A program made the position numbers and the translations under genes. DNA of 64,000 nt from Centrapalus pauciflorus (lineage: Eukaryota; Streptophyta; Magnoliopsida; Asterales; Asteraceae), in the NCBI GenBank assembly GCA_020465985.1, contig JAANYP010004234.1, positions 62,001 to 126,000 on the forward strand, in the 5' to 3' direction. The notes beneath the pieces were generated by a model that was not told where the DNA came from, did no database searches, and was given only the letters and a program-made list of their open reading frames with translations. Positions 50,323 through 61,387 of the stretch are shown piece after piece; within the stretch, counting starts at the first letter, position 1; each line of letters starts with the position of its first letter.

Positions 50323-50756
50323 AGGATTGGGTAAAAACCACTCAACTCCGTGAGAACGTGATAACTATCCGATATGCACAATTTGTATATCAAATGCACA
50401 AATTTTAAAATTAAATTTATAACTTAAAACCATTGTTGATCTTCAATATAAATAAATATCATAATCTAACATTAATTACCTTTATGATTTAAATTCATTA
50501 AATTATACATTAAATGCACAAAATTGTACATTTAATGCACAAATTTTGTCAAATGTACAAATTGATACATAAAGTGGACAAATTTATCATGAAATGTGTA
50601 AATGTTTACATGAAATGCATAAATATATATTAAATGTATATATTTTAGCATCATATGCATAATTATATACATTAAATGCACAATCTTTAGAGTGGTTCTC
50701 ATAGAATTGAGAGTGGTTCTCATAGAATTGAAAGATTTTTTACCGGAACCCAATCA
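50323..50756. mobile_element. MITE-like element with GGATTGGGT ends
   Basis: Left GGATTGGGTAAAAACCACTC and right (reverse complement) TGATTGGGTTCCGGTAAAAA are similar inverted ends. The inside has repeated ATGCACAAAT-type blocks. Superfamily unknown; no clear target duplication. Confidence 0.4.
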
Positions 50757-50757
50757 T

Positions 50758-50896
<139 letters not shown>

Positions 50897-50899
50897 GAC

Positions 50900-50992
50900 C
50901 TCTTGAAGTGGATGATTATTTACAAGGACCCAAGGCACAAATCTATGAGGGGGATTGAGATGGTTGGTTTCATCAGCAAATTTTAGTTCAAG
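50900..50992 (-). CDS. GILT exon 4
   Basis: 31 codons, acceptor TTGCAG before CTTGAACTA, encoding LELKFADE through NNHPLQE. Part of the gene described at 50900-58281. Confidence 0.85.
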
Positions 50993-51617
50993 CTGCAACA
51001 CATCAATTTAGACATATATAATTAGATGTGATATTTAACTATAGTTAATTACTAGTTTATTACCCGCGTATTACGCGGATATTTTAATATATATCAAATA
51101 TAATAAACTAAAAGATAAAGATGTAAATATTGTTTTTAAACAAAAATATAATATTGATATTATTATTTATTATGACCTATTAACTTTGTATAATTCTACA
51201 CATTCACACACATGAATATAATTATTTTTTTTTAAATTTTAAACTTTTTTTACATTATTTTATAATAATTAATAAGTTATTAGTGTATTAGATTTTGTTG
51301 GATTTGATTTGATTTGAATTAAAAGTAGATTATATTAGATATAGATAGATATAGTTTAAATTTAGACTAAATTACATAAATGGTCCCTGTGGTTTATATG
51401 GAATTACGGTTTTAGTCCCTGAAAGAATTTTATTACACCACAAGTCCCTAAAATCGAAAAGTTGTAACATTTTGGTCCCTGAAACTAACGGTGGTTAACT
51501 TTGACCGTTAATCTCAGGGGCATTTTCGTCCTTTTGTTTTCAGGGACCATCTATGTAATTTTGAAAATTTCTTATTTCTTTTCCTTTTTTCTCTTTTTTC
51601 TTTATATCATAATTTAT

Positions 51618-51694
<77 letters not shown>

Positions 51695-54600
51695 ATTTTT
51701 TTTTATCATTTAATTATTCAAATGTAACATTTTTTTTTTTTTATTTTAACTATAAATTTTTATTTGTATGTTTATTGTTATTATTAATACTAACCTTTTT
51801 TTATATATTACCATAACTATTTATATAACATTATTATATGATATACAAATTTATTTTTTTCAATTAGTTATTGAAAATCCAAATCTTTCTCCATTCTTTT
51901 TTTTCAATTAAAAAATGATGAAAATAAAAATTAGTTTTACTTTATTTTCGTTCAGAAAATCTAAAATGAAATGATTTATTTGTTTTTTCTCCATTTAAAA
52001 AATTCAAAACAACGAAGTGTTGAAGTTTTTTTCATTTCGAATAAGTATATAAAAAGAATGGTTCATAGCTTCTTCATTAAAAATATTTAATCAAAATTTC
52101 TAATTTTTAATGGTTCGAAAAAATGAAAAATTGGAATGGTTCGTCAGTTTTTTATCAAAAAAATTAAATATGAAGGTTTCGTCATTTTTTATTGAAAATT
52201 TTTGAATTGTAATGGTTCGTCTTGATATCGAAATGGATATTTTGTTTATAAAAATAAAATATCATAACGATATATTGTGTTTTCATAAAAAAAATTAAAA
52301 TCGAAATGGTCCATCGTTTATTTGATCAAAAAAATTAGATCAGAATGGTTCATCATTTTTTGACCGTTTAATTAAAATCGGAATACTTATTTTGTTTGGA
52401 AAATAGAAAATCAAAATGGTTCATTATTTTTTGATCAAAAAATAAATTCGGAAGTGTTCGTTATTTTTTGATCAAAAAATACAGATCATAACGATTCCTC
52501 AGTTTTTTGTTCGAAAAAACTAAAATCGAGATTGGTTGTCATTTAATGAAAATTAAAATGGTTAAAAAAAATAAGCAATGTCAGATTTTCAATTTTTCCG
52601 AACAATAAACGACTCATTTTGATTTTAATTTTTCATACAAAAAATGAAAAATTATATACTTTGTTTCTTTATTAAAACGAAAAAAAACAATGAAACACTT
52701 GTACTTTTAATATTTACAATGAAAAAACAATGAAACGCTCATACTTTTAATATTTCCAAATGAAAAAAAGCTTCAACATATTATTATTTTGAATTTTTTG
52801 TATGGAGAAAAAATATAAATCATTTCGGTTTTAGATTTTCTGAACAAAAATAAACTAAAACTAATTTTTATTTTTATCTTTTCTAAATAAATAAAATAAT
52901 GGAGAAAAATTTGGATTTTCAATAATTAATTGAAAAAAATAAACCTGTGAATCATATAATAATGTTATATAAATAATTATGGTAATATATAAAACAAAGT
53001 TAGTATTAATAATAACAACAATCATACAAATAAAAATTAATAGTTAAAATAAAAATAATAAAAAATAAAATGTTACATTTGAATAATTAAATGATTAATA
53101 AAGAAATACAAAAAATATATATGAAAATAAATTATGATATAAAGAAAAAAAAGAAAAAAGGAAAAAGAAATAAGAAAGTTTCAAAATTACATAGACGGTC
53201 CCTGAAAAACAAAAGGACGAAAATGCCCCTGAGACTAACGGTCAAAGTTAACCACCGTTAGTTTCAGGGACCAAAATGTTACAACTTTTCGATTTTAGGG
53301 ACTTGTGGTGTAATAAAATTCTTTCAGGGACTAAAACCGTAATTCCATATAAACTACAGGGACCATTTATGTAATTTAGTCTTAAATTTATTTATTATTT
53401 TTTAAAACTATAAATGTCACGTGTTGATTCATGGTGATGACATGTGGTTTCATGAGAGTTAAGTATATTTTACTCTTTTATTAGTATAGATAGATATGAG
53501 GATGTTGTTTTTGATTTATACTTAGAGGAATTGAGTTAAAGCTTAAGGTCGTACAAGTCGATATGCATAGGGGTGTTATTCGGGCGGGTTAAACGGGTTT
53601 CGGGTTATTCGGTTCGGGTTATTCGGGTATGAGGGTACATGTTAACTACCCGAACCCGATCCAAATAAGAGAACGGGTTACTCGGTTTTGAGTTAAATGG
53701 GTATCGGGTTATTCGGTTTGGGTTAATTGGGTTAATCGGTTTTAGTATGAAAATAGAATCCTCTACAAAATGGTTTAAATGAGTTAAATGGGTTGGGTAA
53801 AATGGGTAAAACGGGTTAAGCGGGTTAAAAAGTTTAAAATTAAGTATTTAAATATTTATATTCTATATATGGGTAACCGTGGAAGAGTCGAAAAGAGACG
53901 TGTTTTTCATTTGTAAAAAATAAAAAAATAAATCTTTACTAAAGTAGACGCAAGATACCAAGATATGATGATATATTATTATAATTAATATTTTAATTAT
54001 TGATATATGGGTTATTCGGGTTATTTGGGTAACCCGAATTTTTTGCTTCCCACCCGATACCCGAACCGAAAACCTTATTCGGTTATCATTTAACCCGATT
54101 AACAAACCCGAAAACCGAATAACCCGACCCATTTAACCCGAATAAGGTTCGGTTCCGGTGGGTTATTCGGGTTCGGTTATTTTGCACACCCCTAGATATG
54201 CATCGACAAACTATACGAATGTAGCCTACACAAACAAGTTAAAACGACTTGAACCAATTCCAAGAACCATGAATATAACCCTAGCTGACATATTTTGCTA
54301 GGAGCGACTGAACAAGCCACAATTCATGTAAGTTTGAGTTCAACTTCTTACTTCAGTTATATCCTTAGAAATAACTAGTAATCAATGGAGTAGGTTATTG
54401 TAACTTTTGTTTTTCATCCTTTACGAATACAACATGTGGAAATAATTGGGGCACACAAAATATAACTTTAAAGCAAATTGAATTGAATAAACATGCAAAT
54501 TTATGGAAATTTCATTCACTTGATCATTTGATACTTTCCAAGTGATATAGTAAACCAAGTATGTGATTACTAGTTTTCATGTTATAGTATAACTTAGCAT

Positions 54601-57600
54601 GTTTGAGTGGTTAATCTCTTTTGTGTTATTTTATATAAATAACTTGTTAAATGTATCAAAAATTTTAATATATCTCTTATACTCTATAAATAAAATTATT
54701 AATCACCGTAATACATTATACCTGCACAATATTCATTATGTTATAACTTATATCATCTACATCTCTTTGATGCTTTTAAAGTGAAAGTAAACAAAGCATG
54801 TGGTTAATCATTTCCATGCATGGTATCATATAATTGAAAATCAAAATACTTTTTTTAGTACTTAATGTACAAAGATGGGTCAATTACTAATAGTAATAAT
54901 AATTTTTTAATTTTTTTTATCATTTATAGCTACATTATTTAAATTTTATTACTAATAGCATCAACTTTTGTATTTTTCATATGAATAACATCAACTTTTA
55001 TATTTTGTATCCTTAATAGCATTAACTTTTGTATTCTTTTTATCATTTATAGCAACAACTTTATTTAGTTTTGCTTTAAATAATAATAATAATAATAAAA
55101 TTGATGCTATTAATGATAAAAGTTAAATAATGTTGTTATAAATGCTAAAAATGTATAAAGTTGTTTTCATTTTTAACAATTAGCGTTCTGTTAAAGGTGT
55201 TGTTATATATACACCCACACCTCATAACTTTACTAATTATATACCTCCTCCCTCCAAGAGATTTCGGTATCTGAATCGAATGAAGGAAAGTGAGACTGTG
55301 AGAGTTCGAAGTTGCCAATAGGTCAAATACGGGCGTTGCTTTCCCTTAGTAATAGTCCTTATTTGTTTTACTAATGATTTGTTTAATATATAGGACCTAG
55401 CTACCAATATCAAAACTCATTAACAAGTAGATGATATCATATAACTAATTAGCATGTGGTTTAATATAACCCGAAAATGGTAAAACTTTTTTTAGTTAAT
55501 TCATGTACAATATGTAGACATGCACCTCTTAACTTTACTAATTATATACTCCATTAGCCCATTATAATCTTTTTTTTACTAACGATTTGTTTAATGATAT
55601 AAAACCCATTAGCATCAAGACTCGTTAATAACCGGATTTATGATTAGTATGTTAAGATATGCATATAATCATCCTTTATGTTAAATTCACCAAACTAATG
55701 TCACATGCTAATGTCAGAAAATTTTCCTCTTTCTAGATGGTGGTCTTTTTAAGGCCCATACTTATGTTAACTTCCAAAATGTTGAAAAATGCACAACATG
55801 TCACATGTTAAAAAGTAAAAAAGTGAAACATATTATAAAGTTAAATGATTGAATGATGAAGATAGATAGAAGTGTACTTACATCAACACCCATTCTACTT
55901 TGATAGCAATCCATGATGGGTTTTGGGTTCATTTTGAGTGGATTCATACAAGATCTCCATTCACCATGTCTTCCTTGCAAGTTTAAGTTTTCAATGCATT
56001 CAATCAATTTAAATCTTAAATCCTGTTCAAAAAATGTGTTAATTATTAATCAGTTATTTAGAAAACTAAAACTGTTTTACTCTCACATGTTTCAAATCCT
56101 CTTAAAGGTATTGATTATGTGTGTGTGTATGGTGATGTGATCTGATACAGTCATTGAGACATTTAGTATGAGACTCGCATTTATAATATGATGAAACTGA
56201 AAATATATTGAGATAATGATAATCAAAGTGTCATATCATAAAAACAATGGTCAATGGGGTTGGGTGCTTTATTGAGACATTCCTTGAGAGTTTGAATCGG
56301 GATGAATTTAAAAGTGAAGGGTTTTTATTAGTTAGTATAAAATGAATCGACTCGATTGTATTTATTCATTTTTCAAAAGGCTAGTAGAATTTAAATAATC
56401 TCCGACCTTAAGTGATAAATCAAATTTATAGCATATTGATGGTGTGTCTCATATGCCAAAGCCCAAATTCCAACCACACAGTGTTTGCCTGTTTGGTACC
56501 ACAAGAAGAGATCTGTCGATTCTCTTCCTCGAATATTGGATTGCCTTAAGTGTTTGATATTACCAAATGAGACGTTATCCTTTTTTAAAAAATTTGCATT
56601 ATCTTTTAGAAACAATTTGCTAATATGAAGATTGCAAGGTAACTGAGATTAAAATCCTAAGAGAAATGCTGAGTTTTCAAATAACAAAGAAAGAATGGAT
56701 TTAAAAATCTTGAGATTTTAAATATTTACTAAAATCTGCAAAGCAGACACATGATTTTAAATGCAAATCCCTATAAATATCAGGAAATTCGCAAACTAAA
56801 TACCTCCAAGAGTACAATATTGCATTTATATTAAACTTTTAACTTGTACCCATAATATTTTTTATGCGATCTTATTATTGATTTATTGATATGTATAATT
56901 TATAATATACACAATTTAATTAGTATAAATAATAAAAATAAATTTGTACTCAAGATATAAAGAATTGGAAAACAAATCGTACCGTTCGAGGCAACAAGTC
57001 AATTGCACAGGCTTCTACGATGTCAATCAAACATTCATCCGGCCCATGCTGCAAAAAATAGCAAATTTTTATTAGCAAAAGATTTTCTAAAATAATTCAT
57101 TTTTAATTTGGTATTTTATTATTTAATATAGAGTTTATTACGAAAAACTAACATGATTTTACGGTTTTTACGTTTTCGTCATTATATGTTATTTTTTTCA
57201 GAAAAAGCCTCAAGTTAAATTCGTTTTTTAGTTTGTAAAATTTGACTGTTAGAGTCCGGTTATAATTAATAAACCGGGTTTTAATAGTCAAAGTTCACTA
57301 AATCAGAAAGAAAAAATTTAAATTGAGGACTTTTTTGAAAAAAAATCATGAAGGAGTGAAAACGTAAAAAATGTAAAAACATGTTGGTTCTTATAATATA
57401 AATTTGATATATAATACATATATACTCACTATTGTTTAAAATTACAAATAAAAACTTCTTTAACTTCTAATTTTTTGGTAATTTAAAATAACATACTACA
57501 TTAAATAATAGTAAAATAAAATTATAAAACTATAATAACTTAAATGATAAAAATATTTAATTGAAAAGAAATAATGTAAATTGTATGTATTATTTTACCA

Positions 57601-58281
57601 ATTTAATGAGTTACTCAATAGTAGACTTTTCTCAAACGATTCGTGCATTTTAAAAACAGTATTTAACAAAAATTTATAAAAGTATTTATATAAAACTTTT
57701 AAGCCCTTGTTTTACGGTTAAAAGTATAAATAGAAGATCTACTAAGCGGATGTTTGAAACTGATTATGAACTATTCAACTCTAAAAAATAGATTCCGAAA
57801 ACCACATTATCTTATAAAACAACATAATAAGATTCTAAAAACACAATACCAAACACTATTTGCAAAACTTATAAGCCGATAGACGGCTCCAAACGTAATC
57901 TTAAAGACCCTCCAAGAATGTATCGAAACTTAAAGGAGATAAATCGTCTTCTTATAATAATAACTGAAAAACCTAAAACATGCACCATCGTAAAAACTAC
58001 ATGTACTTTAAGCAATCATGAACATAGTACACAAATACCTGGCAAATCCAAGCATTGTTAGGAGCAAATTGAGTATTACCCCAAGGTATCATCTTGAGAT
58101 CTACAATGGAGATCAGATTCCATTGAAACAATGCCTCCCCAAGTTGATTCACTATGAAATTTGCACAAAATGGACATAAAGATTCATAATACAATGACAC
58201 CTTCACTTTCTCTTGAACACCAAATGATTTTCCCATTACCAAACACAAGATTAAAACTACTATCTTATGACAAGAAGCCAT
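50900..58281 (-). CDS. GILT-type thiol reductase, exons 1-4, last exon not found
   Basis: Four exons, all phase 0: 58039-58281, 56983-57048, 55882-56022 and 50900-50992, giving 181 codons. Exon 1 has a hydrophobic signal peptide (residues 1-20) and the CPFC active site (residues 36-39). Exons 1/2 join to the GILT signature CQHGPDEC followed by a conserved Cys. Exon 3 carries GRHGEW and KPIMDCY; exon 4 carries NPPHRFVPWVLVN. GILT enzymes reduce protein disulfides in acidic vacuole/lysosome compartments or outside the cell. Splice sites are GT/AG; the exon 4 donor (GTCCAA) is weak and lies against a microsatellite. The usual short last exon (an EDYENF-like start) was not found down to 44000, so the gene may be broken or the exon diverged. 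Intron 3 (4.9 kb) holds a Helitron, MULE and hAT MITE. Confidence 0.85.
51624..51692. repeat. (TA)n microsatellite in left MULE arm
   Basis: About 68 bp of TA, where the right arm has only a few units. Confidence 0.95.
52050..52700. repeat. Degenerate tandem repeats in MULE centre
   Basis: About ten units of roughly 55-60 bp built from AATGGTTCGTC, TTTTTT(G/A)ATCAAAAAA and TTAAAATCG-like parts. Confidence 0.6.
53568..54194. mobile_element. hAT-type MITE, 627 bp, 8-bp target duplication
   Basis: Ends TAGGGGTG and CACCCCTA; GATATGCA lies on both sides (53560-53567 and 54195-54202). Both arms are dense in CGGGTTATTCGG and its complement, so it can fold on itself. It lies in intron 3 of the GILT gene. 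Confidence 0.85.
54203..55881. other. Rest of GILT intron 3
   Basis: AT-rich. 54880-55160 has repeated ATTTATAGCAACA and AGCATCAACTTTTGTA-type blocks in direct and inverted form. I found no further exon here. Confidence 0.5.
55882..56022 (-). CDS. GILT exon 3
   Basis: 47 codons from DLRFKLIEC to RMGVD; acceptor TTGAACAG, donor GTAAGT. Part of the gene at 50900-58281. Confidence 0.92.
56023..56982 (-). other. GILT intron 2
   Basis: 960 bp, AT-rich. A minus-strand open frame at 56391-56615 is not needed for the reading frame and resembles no GILT segment. Confidence 0.7.
56983..57048 (-). CDS. GILT exon 2
   Basis: 22 codons, HGPDECLIDIVEACAID onward; acceptor TTTTGCAG, donor GTACGA. It completes the CQHG signature begun in exon 1. 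The usual Asn of the signature is Asp here. Confidence 0.92.
57049..58038 (-). other. GILT intron 1
   Basis: 990 bp, AT-rich. 57715-57905 has MITE-like wording (GATGTTTGAAAC, CCAAACACTATTTGC), but the ends were not defined. Confidence 0.7.
58039..58281 (-). CDS. GILT exon 1
   Basis: 81 codons from MASCHKIVV (start chosen for the signal peptide that follows) through YYESLCPFC to NNAWICQ; donor GTATTT. A longer frame reading in from the TA tract upstream is an artefact. Confidence 0.93.
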
Positions 58282-58325
58282 TAGCCTTTGCCCTTTTTCT
58301 CTTTGGTGTTTTTGAGACTTGAATG

Positions 58326-58584
<259 letters not shown>

Positions 58585-58588
58585 AATA

Positions 58589-58963
58589 TGGTTCGAGAGA
58601 GTACCACCCAAATGCAGCGCACCAGAAGGTACCACCTTTAAAAAAACTTTTTTAAAATTTTTTTTTCATAAACATGTTTTAATTAAGATTATGAAGATCG
58701 TATGTAAATTTCACATACATTCACATCTCCTAGCTCCTAAAAAATGATGTGAACACACACTTACATAATTATGAAGACATGTGAACATGCATTTATGTGA
58801 TGTGTGTTTTCATGCACTTAGAGTGTTCGGATTTACGTGAAATTCACATATGATCTGTGTAATGTTAATTAGAACATGTTCATGAAAAGAAATTTCAAAA
58901 AAATTACTTTTAAGGGTGGTACCTTCTGGTGCGCTGCATCAGAGGTGGTACTCACTTGAACCT
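58589..58963. mobile_element. MITE with about 55-bp inverted arms upstream of GILT
   Basis: Left arm GGTTCGAGAGAGTACCACC... and right arm (inverted) GGTTCAAGTGAGTACCACC..., both with GCAGCGCACCAGAAGGTACC. It resembles the MITE at 29784-30199 in end and inner wording. Flanked by TA tracts, so the target duplication may be TA. Confidence 0.7.
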
Positions 58964-58966
58964 AAA

Positions 58967-58968
<2 letters not shown>

Positions 58969-59051
<83 letters not shown>
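58969..59051. repeat. (TA)n microsatellite
   Basis: About 80 bp of TA next to the MITE. Confidence 0.96.
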
Positions 59052-59058
<7 letters not shown>

Positions 59059-59198
59059 ACCTTTTTATGCAAGTGGATATCACTTTTTTAGATATATTTT
59101 TAACTTTCTTGGGTAACATACCATTTTGGGTATGGAAAATCAATGATATGATGTAGTTTACATGATGTACAAGTTGTTATTGTTTGATTAATGTGGTA

Positions 59199-59415
59199 TA
59201 GGGGTGTCAATTTTGACCCAACGGGCGGGATTGTTAAATTGACACATCGTAAAAAAGCTAAGATAAAACATAATTTTTTTACAAGACAAATTTATAAAAC
59301 GACGTATTAAACAAATTGTTCTTTGAAAAAAAAGTTAAAATTTGTAAAACTGATGACTTTTGGCCATCAACCAATTTGACTCATTTGCTTGAACGGGCCG
59401 AAATTACCACCCTTA
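59199..59415. mobile_element. hAT-like MITE (about 217 bp)
   Basis: Ends TAGGGGTGTCAATTT and AAATTACCACCCTTA are imperfect inverted repeats, with ACGGGCGGG and ACGGGCC near each end. ATGTGGTA before and TTGTGGTA shortly after could be the 8-bp duplication (7 of 8). Confidence 0.45.
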
Positions 59416-59841
59416 ATTTGTGGTAGTGTTTGTGAGTAAATGCTTTTGGATTTGGTGATAATTATGGGTAAATATAATTTTTCTAAGTGATAGTAAAAGT
59501 TAAGGTTTAATGTGTGAGATATGAAGTATATCTTACACCATGATTTTAGAGCGAGTAAAAAACGGTCCAAACAATTGTAACATGTAAATAAAACTCAACG
59601 AGGATCTATTACGTACGTATAGTTCGGTCCTTAGTCAACGATATTTACAAAAATCGGTTTTCAATTCGGGACTTGGCTTTTTTTTTTTTCATTGTAAAAG
59701 TTGAAAGAAACGGGTATCAACTAGTACCGGTATCATCGATCCAAATCTCAACTCTTGTTTTATTTATTTATTTATTGGTTCTTGTATTGGTCTAACACGG
59801 TCTTATCTAAAATCGTTACACATCCTTGATTATGTTGGATT
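59416..59841. other. AT-rich DNA, nothing recognised
   Basis: No coding or repeat signal that I can support. Confidence 0.5.
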
Positions 59842-60302
59842 CACTACAAGAAAAGTGTCATTTAGTGACACATGGTTTTAGTGACACTAAAAAAAGTGTC
59901 ACTATATCTTACTTTTAGTGACACTTATGAAAAAGAGTAGGTATAGAGCAATCTTTTACCCACACTTATTCTAAATTAGTGACACAAACACATACATTAT
60001 TAGTCACTATATCTCTATACCCACTCCACTTTTACCCACTCCTTTTGTTTTCAAAAAAGTGTCATTATAGGTATCAAAATTATTTACCTACACAATAAAA
60101 AGAGTGGTTAAAAGTAGAGTGGGTATAGATATATAATGACTAATAATGTATGTGTTTGTGTCACTAATTTAGAATAAGTGTGGGTAAAAGATTGCTCTAT
60201 ACCTACTCTTTTTCATAAGTGTCACTATAAGTAAGATATAGTGACACTTTTTTTTTGTGTCACTAAAACCATGTGTCACTAAATGACACTTTTCTTGTAG
60301 TG
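59842..60302. mobile_element. CACTA-type MITE, 461-bp near-perfect palindrome
   Basis: Starts CACTACAAGAAAAGTGTCA and ends with its inverted copy. ATT lies on both sides (59839-59841 and 60303-60305), the 3-bp duplication of CACTA elements. The two arms pair almost over their full length, with only a short centre near 60050-60110. TAGTGACAC motifs repeat inside. Non-autonomous. Confidence 0.9.
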
Positions 60303-60476
60303 ATTTGCTAATTTTTGGAAAACTTTATTTCCTTATAGTTGAAATTTGTGTTAATAATTTTTTATGCCTAATTGACAAGTATATTAGCATGGTCGATCAC
60401 AAACGTTATGATCAAGAAAATTTTATGTAATTAATTAATCAAAGCCCATATTCTAAAATAATTGTTTTATATAACA

Positions 60477-60515
60477 CTAGATTATTAAACGGTATATTAT
60501 GCGGATACTTTTAAT
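60477..60515 (-). mobile_element. Decayed Helitron 3' end
   Basis: Aligns with 51052-51090 (CTAG, then a degraded hairpin around GCGGATA). The body would extend right; no 5' end was found. Confidence 0.45.
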
Positions 60516-60929
60516 AAATAAATAATCATATATAAAGATAATGTGTTTTTTAATTAATAGTAATATTAGAATATTACATGTAATATAGAATATCTATCGT
60601 ATATTATTATATATAAAAGAAATGATTGATTATAAAAAGCCAAAAGTTTTCCAAAACCAGAAAAAAAAAACAATAATCCAAAAACTTTTTTATCAAAAAA
60701 TAATATGATGATATAAAACTGTAAACACGAAAACATAGTGATTATTTTATTCATAATTATTAACTCTTAAAAAACACTAATTTCACATCGATAAATTAAA
60801 ATTAAGATTTGGTTGTTGAGAATAGTTACTACCATTTATGATTTACCTTCCCACATGCTTTTCAAAGGGTTTGGTCAAATGCTAGCTATATAAATGCACG
60901 CAAGTGTGTATGATAAATATATATAACGA

Positions 60930-60960
60930 GTTATTTACACCCGCGCGTTGCTGCGGGGTC
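60930..60960 (-). mobile_element. Possible Helitron 3' end
   Basis: Sense ACCCCGCAGCAACGCGCGGGT hairpin-like block, then GTAAATAACTCGT. It resembles the usual CTAGT end, with one base changed. The repeats at 61388-62840 may be its body. Confidence 0.4.
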
Positions 60961-61387
60961 TAAAATATTACTTACAAAAAAAATATAAAAACAAATGACA
61001 AAAAAACTATACAAATAACGAAAAACAACTCAACCAATATCAAAAAATGAAATTGAAAAGTTGATATAGATTCAAAAAGCAAGACAAATGATAATAAATT
61101 GGACCGGTATCGAAGAGTGAAGTTGGTTTTTATCACTGGTATTCTAGATTTTGCAATGCTAAAATTACAAACAATGTCATATTAAATTGGACCGAAACCA
61201 GAATTAATTAATTAAATATTCATAACCATATTTTGAAATATTGACATTGATTAGGTTTGACCGTCAATTTAATTTGTTGGTTTTACGATCAAGTCAAATA
61301 AATTTATAATGGTAACGTCTCTAATACATCGATCAAGGTTTGACAATGTTATGATAGTAATGTTCAATGTTATACATGATCATATTT

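Larger units (their letters stand above)
51365..53381. mobile_element. Foldback MULE, 2,017 bp, with 9-bp target duplication
   Basis: Ends GACTAAATTACATAAATGG and its inverted copy; arms of roughly 680 bp (51365 to about 52050, and about 52700 to 53381) are inverted and highly similar, except for a TA expansion in the left arm. TTAAATTTA flanks both sides (51356-51364 and 53382-53390), the 9-bp duplication of Mutator-like elements. The centre has no transposase, only degenerate repeats built on AATGGTTCGTC and TTTTTGATCAAAAAAT. Confidence 0.88.
51052..53490 (-). mobile_element. Helitron in GILT intron 3, hosting a MULE
   Basis: Sense start TCTATACTAATAAAAGAG after host A (53491). Sense end: hairpin CCGCG-TAATA-CGCGG, then GTAATAAACTAG and host T (51051). 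These are the Helitron hallmarks. Without the nested MULE the element is only about 410 bp, so it is non-autonomous. A decayed relative of its 3' end is at 60477. Confidence 0.8.

Noticed and set aside
56391..56615. 74-codon minus-strand ORF inside GILT intron 2
   Set aside because: Exon phases 1-2-3 join without it, and it resembles no part of the GILT family.
60930..60960. Treating the hairpin as a transcription terminator
   Set aside because: Plant nuclear context; the block resembles a Helitron 3' end, so a bacterial-type terminator is not meaningful.
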